Shown here one piece after another: positions 1-12,525 of a stretch of DNA of 64,000 nt. The notes under the pieces were generated by a model that was not told where the DNA came from, made no database searches, and saw only the letters and a list, made by a program, of their open reading frames with translations. The position numbers and the translations under genes are program-made. Source of the DNA: Lewinellaceae bacterium (GTDB lineage Bacteria; Bacteroidota; Bacteroidia; Chitinophagales; Saprospiraceae); the NCBI GenBank assembly GCA_020636215.1, contig JACJYG010000006.1, forward strand, positions 1,178,001 to 1,242,000, given 5' to 3'. Numbering within the stretch: position 1 is the stretch's first letter; each line of letters starts with the position of its first letter.

Positions 1-620
1 CTGGCCCGGGTACAGGATGGCGCCGTTGTACTCCACCGAATCCCCGGGGCATGCTGTCAGGGTCAGTTCCAGATTGCTTGGGAAGAGTTCTTCCACGACG
101 ACTGTAACGATAGAATCGCAACCAGAAGAAGAGGGGAAGGTGAAATCTGAAGTGCTGCCGACGGGCAAAGCCATTCCGTTGTAGTCGGCCGTTTCTCCGG
201 AGCAGGCGGTCAATTGTACGGTTGAAGTAAGTACGCTTATTGCTTCAACGATAACGGTAATAACAGAATCACAACCCGCGGCATTGGCAAAAGTGAAGTC
301 TTGCTGTTGCCCGGCCGGAATGCTAACGCCATTGAACAGTACACTGTCACCAGTACATGCCTGGAGCAGGATGGTGGAATCGGAGGGCAATAGCGCTTCG
401 ACGATCACGGTGACGATAGAATCGCAACCGGCGCCGTTGGGGAAGACGAAATCTATTTGTTGCCCGGGGCTGAGCATGGTGCCGTTGTAGTCCACCGTTT
501 CTCCAGTGCAGGCCAGCAGGCGCAGGCTGCTGCTATCTGCCGCAAAAACGGTGATGGAGACCATTTCAATGGAATCACAGCCCAATACAGATTGATAGGC
601 AGCCATAAAGCTGGTATCCT
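1..620 (-). repeat. Tandem about 50-aa Cys-Asp-Ser repeats inside the giant adhesin
   Basis: Codons for GCDSI(V/E)xVxV recur at about 563, 413, 257 and 107 (spacing about 150-156 bp), each followed by an ACxGxSVxxNG segment. The copies are diverged at DNA level, unlike the nearly identical repeats in the 13-18 kb gene, so this array is older. It continues past the left edge. Confidence 0.7.
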
Positions 621-3600
621 GGGTAAAGGCCTGTCCCTGATACACCGGCGGGTTGTTGGAACAACCGCTCAGGCTGACGGACAGGGTGTCGGGCTGGCAG
701 ACGATCTGCAATAGCCAGTCAAGCGTTATCGTGGCGCCACATCCGCTGAGGGTGGTATCTACCTGGGCCACCCAGGCGCTGATCCCCTGGGGCAAACTGG
801 CAGTATCTACCCGGACCGTATAACTGCCACCGGCGACGTTGGTGAAAGCATAGGCGCCCGCCGGGCCAGATAAGGCGTTGCCAACCGGCAGGCCCCCTTC
901 CAGCAGTTGAAGGGGTGCTCCGTTATACAGCGTATCCGGCCCGTCGATCAGGCCATTGTCGTTCACATCGAAGTACACTTGTCCCTGTATGGCGCCGGCT
1001 TCATCGAACAGCTCCAGATTCAACGGATCCGATTGGAGGGTGCACCCCTGGTTGTCCACCATTTCCAAATAGTAGGCGCCGCTTTCGGTCGCGACAAGTT
1101 CGGGAATCATGCCGGAGGAGCCGCTTACGGGGCTGCCATTATAATACCACTGGTAACTCACTATACCCGGGATGTTAGGCAGGCAGAGCGTGTCGGGCCG
1201 ACAACGGCTGTAGCAACCATTGGGCACCAAAGAAATGTCGGGGCCGGCCAGGATTTCCAGCTGGTTGCTTTCCGCTTCGCAACCGAACGAATTGACGGCG
1301 GTGGCGTAATAAGTACCCGCCATGCTTGTCGTCAGGCCGGGGCCGGTAGCGCCATTGCTCCACTGGTAGCTGAGCCCCGCATCGGGATTGACCACGCTAA
1401 AGGTGACGGGGGTGTTTTCGCAGTTGAGCCCGGCCGGCGAGGCGCTGATCTGTACGTTGGCCGGGAGCGGGTGAATTACGATGGTGAACGGCCCTTCGAT
1501 GAAAGTGCAACCGGTGCTGTTATTGGTGACGGTAACAAAAATGTCATGATCGCCGGCCGGCAGGATGTTGCTACGGTCTTCAGAAAATTCAATTTCCGGC
1601 CCCGTTTCCCCGGTGCTCCAGGTATAGCTGTACTGGGGATTTTCGATAATCTCCAGGAACACCTCTTCGCCTTCACAGGCCTCGTAACCTTCGTAAAAAT
1701 ACCCGCTGGGTTGCCCGAAATCATTGTACTCCACTGCCCGGACCGTTGCGTCCGGAGCCGGTAACACTTCCAGCGGGAAGGGGGGGGGGCTATAAGTGCA
1801 GCCCTTGTCATCGGTGACGGTCAGGCTGTAAATTCCCGTTTCGAAGGCCAGGGTGGTATCCGCAATTGATCCCGTCGACCATAACCAGTCGATACCGCCC
1901 GGCGGGGTGGTTAGCATGGTGGTATCACCTTCGCAAATAGGGGAGGGCAGGGAGGAAGTGATCACTCCACTTAGGGTATTCGCTTCCACCAGGATATTTC
2001 GGCTAAAACTGTTCTCACAACCGTAGATGCTTTGCGCGTACAGCGTCACGGTGTAAGTTCCGGGCGTCTCGAATCGGTGATAACTCTGGAATTGCTCCGA
2101 GCCGTTGGCCGCTCCGCTGGCCGGGTCGCCAAAGTCCCAGCGGACGCTGATGACTTCCGGGCCTACATCGGCCAGGAAAGGCAGGGCCACTGCCTCACAA
2201 TTCACTGTCGGCTCTTCGTAATTCACCGCCGGCGGGCCGTAAACGGTGACCTGTTGGCTGATGCTGGACGTGCAACCCTCAGAACTGGTAACCTGGAGGC
2301 TGACGGTATAAATGCCGGGTGCACTGAAGGTATGGCTGGGGTTGGCCAGGCCGGAGTTGTTATCCACGCCACTGGCCGGGTCGCCGAAGTCCCACGACCA
2401 GGTAGCGATGGAGGTGAATGGCAGAAAGGTGGATAGATCGGTGAACGCCACCGGTACGCCGGCGCATGCCGTGTCGGCGCTGAAGTTGGCCACGAGGTAT
2501 ACCGTGTCCACCCGAAAGTTGCCGCATAGGACCGTATCCGCCGGATTGCCTGCGCTGGGAAAGCGGGCGAGCATCAGCACCCGGTAGAAACCGGCCTGGG
2601 TATAGGTATGAGCGGGATTAGGCAAGTTGGAAAAATTATCGATGCCGCTGGGCGGGTCATCAAAGTTCCAGCTTACCGTACCGGGTATGTAATTGGGCAT
2701 ATTGATCTGATACATCCGCTCATTGCAAATCCCGGAAGGCTGGATATCGAAACTGACGCCGGGAATATCGCAGCCTGCGATGGGGGGGCCGCCGCCACAA
2801 TCTTCAAAAACACTAATAATGTTGGAAGGAAAGGCACAGCCATTCTGGTCGATGATCTCCACATAGTAGGCGCCGAAAGCCGAAGCGGTATAATTAGGGC
2901 TGTTGGACCCTACCGGGTTGCCATCCTGAAACCACTGGTAAGAGTAGCCGGCTTCTGCATTGACGGCGTACAGACGAGTGGAAGGACTGACGTTGCAGAA
3001 AATATTGGGGTCGGGGGTGGAGATGGAAATATCCGACTCCGGGTGGCGGATGATACGGAAAGTGGTATCGCCTGCGCAACCATTCGCATCAGTGACAATG
3101 AGGCGGTAGGCGCCGCCTTCCAGTTGGGGCATGGCCGAATTGGAGACGAAATTGCCATTGACATCACTCCACTCGTAGTTACTGAAAGCAGCAGTCGTTT
3201 GCACTATGGCCGTTTCGCCGGGGCAGAGGGCAGCCGGGTACTGAGCTACCGGTTCCGGCAGGGCATGGACCGTTAGGTTGAAGCTGGCCGACTGGCTGCA
3301 GCTTTGCACGCTTACCGTTGCCGGGCCGCTGTAATGCCACAATATTTCGATGGCGCTGCTATCGGGGCTGCCGATGATGGTGCCTGCTCCGGCCGGGTTG
3401 ATCGTCCAGTCATAGGCCGGGCCGGTAAAGCTTTGGGTGCTGAAGCTGGAGATGGCCTGGTCGCAGGCGTCGGCTGGCCCCTGTATGTTTAGTGGAGGGA
3501 TCGTATTCAGGCTGAGGGTATAAGGGGCTGACTCACAACCGTAGGCATTGATCTGCACCACGCTCAGTCCGAAAGGGGGCGTACTTCCGAAACTGACATT

Positions 3601-5427
3601 GATCTTTTTCCCCTCTCGGGTGCTGGTCGAACCGCCATCATTGATCGTCCAGAGAAAGCGGGCGGAAGCCTGGCTGGAGACGGCTTCGTAGTTATATAAC
3701 TGCCCCGGGCAGATGAGGGCGTCGCCAAGGATGGTATCGACGGCGGGGAAGGGGGCAACCACCTGCACGACGGTGGTATTGGACGAGCTACAGAAAGCGT
3801 TGGGGTCGTCCGGTTCGGCGGACAAGCGGTACAGGCCGGGCGCCACTGTCCAGTCGATGTCAGGCATAGCAGTGGCGATAGTAGAGGCCCACACCACGGC
3901 GCCATCGGCGGCAGTGGCCGTCCAGTTGCACAGCACATCGCTGTTGCCAGGTGTACTGCGGGCCAGATGGGTAGTCGTTCCACCCTGACAGACTTCGATC
4001 GGGCCGGAGACGTAAAATTCCGGGTTGATGCGCACTTCCAGCGTGTCGGCGCCGCCACAACCCAGGTAGCAGTTATCATAGGATACCGCTACCCATTGGG
4101 CATCTTGGGGGATGGCGCCGTCAAACCACTCTACCACGATCTCATCCGTTCCCTGGCCTTCCAGGATGGTTCCATAAAGGGAAACGGACCAGGTAAAGGC
4201 CGTTCCTTCAAATGGCGTAATGCTATAGTTGGTGATGTCGCCGCGGCAGACGTTATCGCTGCCCTGTATTTGCGCGTTTTCCGAAAGGATGGGCACCCGG
4301 ATAAAGGCGGGTTCCAGGCAGGTACTCAGGCCGGCGCAGTCCTCCACTGTTAGTTCAATAATGCCTTCCGGCCCTTCGCCCCAATCGACGGTTATGAAGT
4401 CGTCCGCCGGGCCCCCACCATCTATGATGGCGCCATTCGGGCTGACATTCCAGGTGTAGGTACCGCAAGTGGCCTGGGCGGTGTAGGTTCCGGCCGTATT
4501 CTCGCAGATGGTCCCTACGCAGTCCACCAACGGGCTTTCCCCTGGCTGTACGATTACCGTCAGGGCCGTGCTATTGCTGCACAGGCAGGTGTTGTAGGCC
4601 GTAAGTTCCACTTCATACGCACCGGGGGAAGAATAGACAGTGGAAGGGTTGGCCGCCGTAGAGGTAGCGCCATTGCCCAGGTTCCAGGAGAAAGAATCGG
4701 CGTACTGGCTGGTGTTCTGGAACAGCACTTCCTGTCCCTGACAGATGGTGATGGTGTCATTTATGGGCGCCGGCGTCGCCGTGAAGCCGGCGACGGGGTC
4801 TTCCAGTATCTCGACGCATTGGGTAAAACTGTACGCCCCACAATTATCAAAAACCACCAGGTCAATGATCCCTGTTCCGGGCGCTCCCCAGGTGACGGTG
4901 GCCTGCCCAAAACCGAGGTCATAATTTGCCGCGCCGATGATGGTGACGCTGGGGGTGTATTGAATCCCGGTATTGCTCAATACTTCCCAATTGTAAGTTA
5001 CGGTACTATTGGCGCATACCACTTCGCAGCCTTGGTTGGGGCCGCTAGGGTTATCGTTGGCGGCCGGGCAAATCTCCTGCACATTCGAAAAGAACAGCAC
5101 ATCTATGATAGGCTGAGCCGCAATGACTTCAATAGAATCGACCAGCACCAGGTTGTCATTCACAAAGGCTATAGCGTAAAGGGTGAAAAATGGCGTGGGT
5201 GGGCAAAAAGTGACAGGGTTGCCACTAAGTGTATCGGATCCTGGCTCGGCGATCCACAATACTTCGGGAGGGATGGAGCCGCCTGTATAGGTGAAAAAGT
5301 AAGTGGGGCATTCCCCTTCGCAAATTTCAGTGGGGCCGGAAATGAATCCTTGCTGGGCCGACAAGGCAATAGGAAGGAACATTAAGGCAACATAGGCCCA
5401 AGGCCTGAAGATGGATACAAACTTCAT
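1..5427 (-). CDS. Giant secreted PKD/Ig-like surface protein, 5' part only (runs off left edge)
   Basis: The minus frame starting at the ATG at 5427 appears open to base 1 (start, left edge and several internal stretches checked by translation), so at least 1809 residues are encoded and the stop lies outside the window. The N-terminus (MKFVSIFRPWAYVALM..LSAQ) is a signal peptide. Repeated immunoglobulin-fold modules follow, with PKD hallmarks such as FSWNLGNGA and VRWDFGDPASG, and many paired Cys. Near 930-990 a SdrD_B/prealbumin-like segment reads VYFDVNDNGLIDGPD. The visible end is a run of about 50-residue repeats containing GCDSIVTV and ACxGxSVxxNG. This architecture is typical of gliding or adhesion proteins exported by T9SS; the sorting domain would lie beyond the left edge. 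Exact domain boundaries are approximate. Function as an adhesin is inferred from the domains only. Confidence 0.88.
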   Translation of the reverse strand, partial: MKFVSIFRPWAYVALMFLPIALSAQQGFISGPTEICEGECPTYFFTYTGGSIPPEVLWIAEPGSDTLSGNPVTFCPPTPFFTLYAIAFVNDNLVLVDSIEVIAAQPIIDVLFFSNVQEICPAANDNPSGPNQGCEVVCANSTVTYNWEVLSNTGIQYTPSVTIIGAANYDLGFGQATVTWGAPGTGIIDLVVFDNCGAYSFTQCVEILEDPVAGFTATPAPINDTITICQGQEVLFQNTSQYADSFSWNLGNGATSTAANPSTVYSSPGAYEVELTAYNTCLCSNSTALTVIVQPGESPLVDCVGTICENTAGTYTAQATCGTYTWNVSPNGAIIDGGGPADDFITVDWGEGPEGIIELTVEDCAGLSTCLEPAFIRVPILSENAQIQGSDNVCRGDITNYSITPFEGTAFTWSVSLYGTILEGQGTDEIVVEWFDGAIPQDAQWVAVSYDNCYLGCGGADTLEVRINPEFYVSGPIEVCQGGTTTHLARSTPGNSDVLCNWTATAADGAVVWASTIATAMPDIDWTVAPGLYRLSAEPDDPNAFCSSSNTTVVQVVAPFPAVDTILGDALICPGQLYNYEAVSSQASARFLWTINDGGSTSTREGKKINVSFGSTPPFGLSVVQINAYGCESAPYTLSLNTIPPLNIQGPADACDQAISSFSTQSFTGPAYDWTINPAGAGTIIGSPDSSAIEILWHYSGPATVSVQSCSQSASFNLTVHALPEPVAQYPAALCPGETAIVQTTAAFSNYEWSDVNGNFVSNSAMPQLEGGAYRLIVTDANGCAGDTTFRIIRHPESDISISTPDPNIFCNVSPSTRLYAVNAEAGYSYQWFQDGNPVGSNSPNYTASAFGAYYVEIIDQNGCAFPSNIISVFEDCGGGPPIAGCDIPGVSFDIQPSGICNERMYQINMPNYIPGTVSWNFDDPPSGIDNFSNLPNPAHTYTQAGFYRVLMLARFPSAGNPADTVLCGNFRVDTVYLVANFSADTACAGVPVAFTDLSTFLPFTSIATWSWDFGDPASGVDNNSGLANPSHTFSAPGIYTVSLQVTSSEGCTSSISQQVTVYGPPAVNYEEPTVNCEAVALPFLADVGPEVISVRWDFGDPASGAANGSEQFQSYHRFETPGTYTVTLYAQSIYGCENSFSRNILVEANTLSGVITSSLPSPICEGDTTMLTTPPGGIDWLWSTGSIADTTLAFETGIYSLTVTDDKGCTYSPPPFPLEVLPAPDATVRAVEYNDFGQPSGYFYEGYEACEGEEVFLEIIENPQYSYTWSTGETGPEIEFSEDRSNILPAGDHDIFVTVTNNSTGCTFIEGPFTIVIHPLPANVQISASPAGLNCENTPVTFSVVNPDAGLSYQWSNGATGPGLTTSMAGTYYATAVNSFGCEAESNQLEILAGPDISLVPNGCYSRCRPDTLCLPNIPGIVSYQWYYNGSPVSGSSGMIPELVATESGAYYLEMVDNQGCTLQSDPLNLELFDEAGAIQGQVYFDVNDNGLIDGPDTLYNGAPLQLLEGGLPVGNALSGPAGAYAFTNVAGGSYTVRVDTASLPQGISAWVAQVDTTLSGCGATITLDWLLQIVCQPDTLSVSLSGCSNNPPVYQGQAFTQDTSFMAAYQSVLGCDSIEMVSITVFAADSSSLRLLACTGETVDYNGTMLSPGQQIDFVFPNGAGCDSIVTVIVEALLPSDSTILLQACTGDSVLFNGVSIPAGQQQDFTFANAAGCDSVITVIVEAISVLTSTVQLTACSGETADYNGMALPVGSTSDFTFPSSSGCDSIVTVVVEELFPSNLELTLTACPGDSVEYNGAILYPGQ

Positions 5428-5752
5428 GGGAGATATTTTTTTACAGCAAGGCCGGACAACACCAAGCTGGAACCTGGAAATAAAGGCTGGTATGTAAAGG
5501 TATCGGTTTTTAGACCCATCAATCGGCCTTTCTGCTGCCTGTACAATCAATCTTATCTGTTTTCCTGCCTATTTCGTCTTTTATTCTCCTTCCCGGAATT
5601 GTCAATGTGCGGCAGGGGTGTTAATTTAAGGCCCTGATCGGGGGCGGGCGGGGTGTATGGCGATATTGTTATATCATTATATTGTAGCTGGCGGAAGCCC
5701 GCTATTTTCCTCCAGCCCTATCTTTCAATTCAAACTGACAACCAAACTAAAT

Positions 5753-8530
<2,778 letters not shown>

Positions 8531-8596
8531 GCTGCCAAAGAACAAACCGCTAGGTCATGGAATGATGTCTTCGCCTGCAAACATTGTATTTCAGGC

Positions 8597-8628
8597 TTGC
8601 CAAGATTGATATCCAATTCCTATATTTG
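8597..8628 (+). promoter_or_regulatory. Bacteroidota-type promoter upstream of LytTR regulator
   Basis: TTG at 8597-8599, a 21-nt spacer and TATATTTG at 8621-8628 match the Bacteroidota -33/-7 consensus (TTG and TAnnTTTG). It lies about 125 nt upstream of the regulator start at 8755. No other gene starts between. Confidence 0.45.
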
Positions 8629-8754
8629 AAGGTATGGAAAAGGAGACTGTTCAAATAACTGTGTCAAATCCAGCGTCAGGATCAGGGAAGCCTTGATTTT
8701 ACTGGGCTTCCGGGGCACATAAATACACGAACACACGAACGCTTGAACACTCTC

Positions 8755-9494
8755 ATGGAAAAGATCAGAATCCTTATCGTAGAAGACGACCCCATTATTG
8801 CCGCTGACCTGCAGGACCGGCTCTCGGATATGGGCTATGCCGTACTGGGGCCGGAAGCCAGCGGAGAGGAAGCGATCAGGCGCCTGGACGGCAACTCGCC
8901 GCCTGACCTGTTGCTGATGGACATACAGCTGGAAGGAGAGTGGGATGGGATTGAAACCGCCCGAAAAATGCGGGAAAAACTGCGGCTGCCGCTGATCTTC
9001 CTGACCAGCAATTCGGACGATGCTACCTTCCTAAAGGCCAAAGCTATACAGCCCGATGCTTTTCTATCCAAGCCTTTCCGGGGGCGCGACCTGAAGCACG
9101 CCATTGAGTTGGCCATCGCACAATCAGCCCGGGAAGACAGGCTTCCTTCCGATGAGGACAATAATAATACCTATTTGCTGAAAGACCGACTTTTTATTAA
9201 AGCGAAAGGCCGAATGGTGCGCCTGTTCTTCAGGGACATCCTTTGGGTGGAAGCCGACGATTATTACTGCCGGGTGGTGTCCCGTGAAAAAGAATTTTTG
9301 GTTACGCAAACGCTGGGCAAGTTCAGCGAAACATTCGAAGCAATGCCTTCGTATATGCGTGTGCACCGCTCATTTTGGTCAATCTGGAGCACGTGGAGGA
9401 AATCGGGGAACTGTATTTGCACATTGGTAAAAAGCAGATCCCGTTCAGCAAAAGCAGCAGGGATGAATTGATGAAAAGGTTGAGAAGCTCATGA
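8755..9494 (+). CDS. LytTR-family response regulator (single-base frameshift near the 3' end)
   Basis: A DNA-binding response regulator: receiver domain (acidic pocket VEDDP, phospho-acceptor Asp56 in LLLMDIQ, conserved Lys in FLSKPF), then a LytTR DNA-binding domain (FFRDILWVEADDYYCRV, MRVHRSF). The uncorrected reading frame ends at 9471 with an unlike tail. Adding one T to the TTTT run at about 9373-9376 restores a typical LytTR ending (VNLEHVEEIGELYLHIGKK) and stops at TGA 9492-9494, giving 246 residues. The ATG at 8755 is chosen over an upstream TTG. The histidine kinase gene begins 75 bp downstream, so the two probably form a signalling pair. The frameshift may be a sequencing error in a homopolymer or a real lesion. 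Confidence 0.85.
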
Positions 9495-9569
9495 GTAGCG
9501 GGGCTTAGTAGTGTTCAAAAAACAGGCCCTTAAAGTACAATTATGCACATATTATAATCCGACTCTCCC

Positions 9570-11609
9570 GTGAACACAAAAGTTAAATTCATCCTGGCGA
9601 TTGTGCTCCTTTCGCAATGGATGCTGGCGCAAAACCCTTCCGTAGATAGCCTTACCGCCCTTCTGCCTGCCCTCCCCGACGGCAATGAAAAAATCGAAGT
9701 GCTGAGCCAATTGGCGAAACTCCATTTTAATTCCGACCTGGACAAGGCCCGGAATTATGCCTTTCAGGCGTTGCGGTTGAGCCAAAAAAAAGGGAACCGC
9801 CTGGCGCTCGCCTCCGCTTTCAAAGATATTAGCGTCATACACCTCATCGCTTCCGATTTCGATTCGTCGAAATACTACAATCAACTGGCCAGCCGGGAAT
9901 TTGAAGCATTAATGAAAAACGGCGGCAAGGAGGACAGGGAAAAAATACTGGAAGGCTATGCAGGCACGCTGAATAATGCCGGTAACTGGCACTACTATCA
10001 GTCGGCGCTGGACTCTGCCATATATTACCATCAGCGGGTCGTTGCATTCAGCAAACAAAACGGAACAGATAAAGTAAAAGCAAATTCCCTGAGCACGCTG
10101 GCCTATATTTACCAGGACCAGTCGCAATACGAACAGGCCTTAGCCATTCATTTCGAGGCCCTTCGAACCTTTGAAAAACTGGAAAACAAAGACGGCATCT
10201 CTAGAAGCTACCAGGGAATTGGGGAAATCAATTGCGAATATTTGAACAAATGTGAGCTCGCGATCGACTACTACCGCAAGGCGTTGAAAATTAAAACAGA
10301 ACTGGGGAGCGAGCGGGGCATGGCGCATGTCTTCCGTTTGTTCGGCGATGCTTACGAACATTTGGGGGTACTCGATTCAGCAAATTACTATTTCGAAAAA
10401 ACCGTAGCACTGGCAGAAAAGCTGAATAATAAAAGGCTGCTCGTTGACGGGTATTCTGCATTGGCGGCCATTGCAAAGGAGGTAGGCAAACCGGATGAAG
10501 AGCGTATCGGAATTATCCTGAAATACATAAAAGTGTCGGAAGAAATCGGGCGTCTCGAAGGGCTGTTTGTCGGGTATTCCAACCTGGGCGATATCTACAA
10601 CGAGAACCGGGCCTTCGAAAAGGCCATCAGCTATTACAAACAGGCTATTCCTCTTGCAGAAAGCCAGAAAGATTTCGATTTCCTGCAAAGGTTATACTTC
10701 AAGCAGTATAATATTTACAAAGCACACCTAAACGACCCGCTAAACGCTTTGGCTGCCCTCGAAGCCTACCTCGTCAACCACGATAGCGTCACCAATGCCG
10801 AAAGATTCAGGGCTGTTGAGGACATCAGCACTCAGTACGAAACCGAAAAAAAGGAAGCGACCATCGCCAAACAGAAGGCAGCACTACAACAAGGCCGGAT
10901 ACGATTTTGGCTGATTACGGGCATTTTAGGAATAGCCCTTGTGGCTGGTGGCGTGCTGTTTCGCCTGGCCCGCCAGCTACGCAAACGCAATGAGGAAAAG
11001 GAACTTTTGATAAAAGAAATCCACCACCGGGTGAAAAACAACCTACAGGTATTGTCCAGCCTGCTGCACCTCCAATCCCGCCACATCAAGGACGAAACGG
11101 CCCTCGACGCCGTGCGGGAAGGGCAAAACCGGGTGGAAGCCATGAGCCTCATCCACCAGAAACTGTACATGGGCGACAAGCTCGCCTCCGTCGAAATGCG
11201 GGACTACCTGTACGAGCTTGGCGATACCCTGCTCGATTCTTTCGGGCTGGAGGACGGCCGAGTGAAAATCATTTACCAGCTCGAACCCATGCGCCTTGAC
11301 GTGGACACGGCTATTCCTTTAGGGTTGATTATCAATGAATTGGCCACAAACTCGCTAAAGTACGCCTTCCCCGATAGCCGCTCCGGCCAGGTGGAAATTG
11401 CCCTCTGGAAAAATGGCAAGGACAAGCTTTGCCTGAAAGTCGCCGACAATGGCGTGGGCAAATCCGGCGCTCCGGTATTGAAAAACAGCACCTCCTTCGG
11501 CACAAATCTGGTGGAAATTTTGAGCAAAAAACTGAAAGGCAAGCTGGAGGTGTCGCATGAAAACGGGTACGCGACGCTGATTGAGTTCGGGCAGTTCCAG
11601 GAGGGCTAG
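9570..11609 (+). CDS. TPR-containing sensor histidine kinase (HisKA_2 type)
   Basis: 679 residues: signal peptide (VKFILAIVLLSQWMLAQ), a long series of tetratricopeptide repeats in the presumed periplasm (about 25-420, with repeated ALxxYxKAL-like helices), a coiled-coil-like stretch, one membrane helix at about 444-466, and a cytoplasmic kinase. The phospho-acceptor motif is EIHHRVKNNLQVL (His about 485), the HisKA_2 form, followed by an ATPase domain with the N box INELATNSLKYA and G1 VADNGVG. The start is GTG at 9570; no in-frame ATG fits better. The likely partner is the LytTR regulator just upstream. The signal sensed is unknown. Its frame is intact. Confidence 0.9.
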   Translation: MNTKVKFILAIVLLSQWMLAQNPSVDSLTALLPALPDGNEKIEVLSQLAKLHFNSDLDKARNYAFQALRLSQKKGNRLALASAFKDISVIHLIASDFDSSKYYNQLASREFEALMKNGGKEDREKILEGYAGTLNNAGNWHYYQSALDSAIYYHQRVVAFSKQNGTDKVKANSLSTLAYIYQDQSQYEQALAIHFEALRTFEKLENKDGISRSYQGIGEINCEYLNKCELAIDYYRKALKIKTELGSERGMAHVFRLFGDAYEHLGVLDSANYYFEKTVALAEKLNNKRLLVDGYSALAAIAKEVGKPDEERIGIILKYIKVSEEIGRLEGLFVGYSNLGDIYNENRAFEKAISYYKQAIPLAESQKDFDFLQRLYFKQYNIYKAHLNDPLNALAALEAYLVNHDSVTNAERFRAVEDISTQYETEKKEATIAKQKAALQQGRIRFWLITGILGIALVAGGVLFRLARQLRKRNEEKELLIKEIHHRVKNNLQVLSSLLHLQSRHIKDETALDAVREGQNRVEAMSLIHQKLYMGDKLASVEMRDYLYELGDTLLDSFGLEDGRVKIIYQLEPMRLDVDTAIPLGLIINELATNSLKYAFPDSRSGQVEIALWKNGKDKLCLKVADNGVGKSGAPVLKNSTSFGTNLVEILSKKLKGKLEVSHENGYATLIEFGQFQEG

Positions 11610-11612
11610 GGT

Positions 11613-12450
11613 TATCTCCCGCGAAGCCCGCGAAGGCAGCGCGAAGTACGCGAAGGGGTGAATAAATAGCATAGCGCCCTTAGCGCGCCCTTAGCGTCCT
11701 TGGCGGGAACTTCCCAGGTATCTCCCGCGAAGTCCGCGGAGGTAGCGCGAAGTACGCGAAGGGGTGAATAAATAGCATAGCGCCCTTAGCGCGCCCTTAG
11801 CGTCCTTGGCGGGAACTTCCCCAGGTATCTCCCGCGAAGTCCGCGGAGGTAGCGCGAAGTACGCGAAGGGGTGAATAAATAGCATAGCGCCCTTAGCGCG
11901 CCCTTAGCGTCCTTGGCGGGAACTTCCCCGGTTATCTCCCGCGAAGTCCGCGAAGGCAGCGCGAAGTACGCGAAGGGGTGAATAAATAGCATAGCGCCCT
12001 TAGCGCGCCCTTACCGTCCTTGGCGGGAACTTCCCAGGTATCTCCCGCGAAGTCCGCGAAGGTAGCGCGAAGTACGCGAAGGGGTGAGGAAAAATCCCTT
12101 TCCGTCCTTAGCGTGCCCTTAGCGCCCTTAGCGGGAACCCCCTGGTATCTCCCGCGAAGTCCGCGGAGGCAGCGCGAAGTACGCGAAGGGGTGAATAAAT
12201 AGCATAGCGCCCTTAGCGCGCCCTTACCGTCCTTGGCGGGAACTTCCCCTGGTATCTCCCGCGAAGTCCGCGGAGGCAGCGCGAAGTACGCGAAGGGGTG
12301 AGGAAAAATCCCTTTCCGTCCTTAGCGCGCCCTTAGCGCCCTTGGCGGGAACTTCTCCGGGTTATCTCCCGCGAAGTCCGCGAAGGCAGCGCGAAGTACG
12401 CCATGTTGTCGGGCAGGAAATACCTTTCCATCCTTGGCGGGAACTTCCCC
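11613..12450. repeat. Eight tandem 106-110 bp intergenic repeats
   Basis: Units begin with TATCTCCCGCGAAG at 11613, 11719, 11826, 11933, 12039, 12146, 12253 and 12363. Each has a left arm made of short CGCGAAG-type words (cgcgaagtccgcgaagg, cgcgaagtacgcgaagg), a central gtgaataaatagcatagc or gtgaggaaaaatccctttcc variant, and a right arm of CCTTAGCG words ending in CCTTGGCGGGAAC. The last copy is diverged after its left arm. No coding pattern is credible: ORFs through it are repeats of one another. The array fills the gap between the kinase and the receiver gene. Confidence 0.95.
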
Positions 12451-12525
12451 CCGCTTCCCTGAGCAATCCCCGCCCTTCCCTGAATAAATTCCCTTTTGCA
12501 TGGATGTTGCGCCATCTTGTGCAGC

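Noticed and set aside
907..5385. Long plus-strand ORFs across 0.9-5.4 kb
   Set aside because: They are antisense to the intact adhesin frame on the minus strand, which has a signal peptide and domain motifs.
11613..12450. The tandem array as a CRISPR
   Set aside because: Whole 106-110 bp units are conserved with no unique spacers, and no cas genes lie nearby.
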